A stretch of DNA of 64,000 nucleotides from the NCBI GenBank assembly GCA_002418865.1, contig DIEY01000003.1:21995-85994 (forward strand). Reading direction: 5' to 3'. Positions 63,147 to 64,000 of the stretch are shown here, in pieces. Within the stretch, counting starts at the first letter, position 1. The number at the start of each line of letters is the position of its first letter. The stretch comes from Bacteroidales bacterium UBA5762. Lineage in GTDB: Bacteria; Bacteroidota; Bacteroidia; Bacteroidales; TTA-H9. The notes under the pieces were generated by a model. It was not told the DNA's origin. It made no database searches and saw only the letters and a program-made list of their open reading frames with translations. The position numbers were made by a program, and so were the translations under genes.

Positions 63147-64000
63147 TCAGCGAATTGGACGGACTAAAACCGTTTGATGACGGTCGGGACCAGTAGAAAC
63201 CAAAACAATAGGAATTCCTACACGCGTTTCGATTAAATGTATATAGTCGTCGAGTTCGGGAGGGAATTCACCTTTACAGGAAACATTTGCTAAACTTCTG
63301 TTCCATCCTTTTCTTCGAATATAGATGGGCGAGACTTCGCTATAATCATAAGGAAAATCTTCAATTTCCTCGCCCCCCAAGTTATATTTGTCGCACACTT
63401 GAATAGTTTCTAATTGATTGAGCACATCTGTTTTAGTGAGAAACAAGTGAGTAACCCCATTGAGCATTACTGAATATCTAAGGGCAGGAATATCTAACCA
63501 TCCGCAACGTCGTGGACGGCCTGTTGTCGAACCATATTCATTTCCTTCTTTTCTTAAAAATTTGCCCATATCGTCCGTCAGTTCTGTTGGAAAAGGGCCA
63601 TTACCCACCCTTGTGCAATAAGCCTTAAAAACTCCAAAAACCTTATCCACTGCCGAAGCTGGCACACCCAAGCCTATGCATACCGCTGGTGCTATGGTAT
63701 TGGAAGATGTTACATAAGGATACGATCCATAATCCACATCCAAGAGCGAACCTTGGGCTCCTTCGGCTAAAACTTTTTCCCCATTCCAAAGGGCTCTTTG
63801 TATATAATACTCACAATCAATAACCTGAAGTTGTTTTAAGGTGGTTATCGATTGCATCCACAAAGCTTCATATTCGGCAAATGGCTTGCCCTCAATTTGA
63901 ATCGTCTGAATATCGATAGAATAACTTTCGGCAATTTGTAAATGTTTATTTTTTAAATCCTGATATTTTTGATAAAAATGAGGTGAGGTCAGATCACCGA
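63147..64000 (-). CDS. purA: Adenylosuccinate synthetase, C-terminal part (5' end outside window)
   Basis: Makes adenylosuccinate from IMP, aspartate and GTP. The frame stays open to the window edge, so the gene continues beyond 64000; about 283 residues are visible. Characteristic segments include GAQGSLLDVDYGSYPYVTSSNT, the GVFKAYCTRVGNGPFPTEL loop, GRPRRCGWLDIPALRY and the C-terminal VSTGPDRHQTV. An internal Met at 63863 is not the start, because upstream residues (EGKPFAEYEALW) continue the family sequence. Confidence 0.95.
   Translation of the reverse strand, partial: GDLTSPHFYQKYQDLKNKHLQIAESYSIDIQTIQIEGKPFAEYEALWMQSITTLKQLQVIDCEYYIQRALWNGEKVLAEGAQGSLLDVDYGSYPYVTSSNTIAPAVCIGLGVPASAVDKVFGVFKAYCTRVGNGPFPTELTDDMGKFLRKEGNEYGSTTGRPRRCGWLDIPALRYSVMLNGVTHLFLTKTDVLNQLETIQVCDKYNLGGEEIEDFPYDYSEVSPIYIRRKGWNRSLANVSCKGEFPPELDDYIHLIETRVGIPIVLVSTGPDRHQTVLVRPIR

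Noticed and set aside
1..64000. Search for CRISPR arrays, insertion sequences, prophage genes, integrases and tandem repeats
   Set aside because: I saw no regularly spaced direct repeats, transposase or integrase genes, or phage structural genes. The three tRNAs are not flanked by integrase genes or obvious attachment repeats.

Overview
The window is a 64 kb piece of an AT-rich chromosome from a member of the Bacteroidota, probably near the Bacteroidales or Marinilabiliales (inference). Support comes from lineage-typical genes: a type III glutamine synthetase, a TamL-type lipoprotein Omp85, a long Lgt, signal peptidase I with a membrane extension, DUF4294, and IF-2 with repeated GKIDLE motifs. 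Several promoters match the Bacteroidota pattern TTTG-N19..21-TAnnTTTG. I see no insertion sequence, prophage, CRISPR array or rRNA. Most of the window is ordinary core chromosome with some surface-polysaccharide islands. It holds three tRNA genes: Val-TAC, His-GTG and Leu-TAG.

Layout. 1-2.3 kb: end of a DUF4199-like gene and two glycosyltransferases. 2.5-8.1 kb: a hybrid sensor kinase, then a complete GDP-D-glycero-D-manno-heptose cassette (hddA, gmhA, hddC, gmhB). 8.4-15.5 kb: an orphan LuxR-type response regulator, glnN, lepB, recQ and HU. 15.8-22.9 kb: fmt, a TPR membrane protein, an SpmA/B-type protein, folC and tamL. 23.0-26.5 kb: tRNA-Val, a stand-alone HDxxED hydrolase, and an overlapping trio of amino-sugar kinase, DgkA and a trans-sulfuration enzyme. 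26.7-33.9 kb: lplA, an EamA transporter, mtaB, lgt, an IMPase-family protein, NfeD and a macro-domain protein.

33.9-43.3 kb is the most unusual part. A tight four-gene minus-strand operon encodes a TolC-like outer-membrane channel fused to a GH18-like TIM-barrel domain, a HlyD-like adaptor, a cytoplasmic zinc-ribbon protein (TackOD1-like) with a degenerate GGDEF-like domain, and a processive GT2 synthase with a QxxRW motif. Across a 580-bp intergenic region lies a histidine kinase with a pseudo-receiver, followed by a convergent outer-membrane barrel gene. Together these look like a synthase-dependent exopolysaccharide production and export machine that does not match Pga, Pel, Bcs or Alg in gene content. 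It is my candidate for a little-described system.

43.5-50.5 kb: tRNA-His, an S9-type hydrolase, rlmN, yidD, tRNA-Leu, a small conserved protein, and tig-clpP-clpX. 50.6-57.8 kb: pfkA, DUF4294, a polyprenyl-phosphate sugar transferase with a lipoprotein and a Gfo/Idh oxidoreductase, pcm, and an NtrC-like regulator without a DNA-binding domain. 58.0-64.0 kb: rimP-nusA-infB and the 3' part of purA, whose start lies outside the window.
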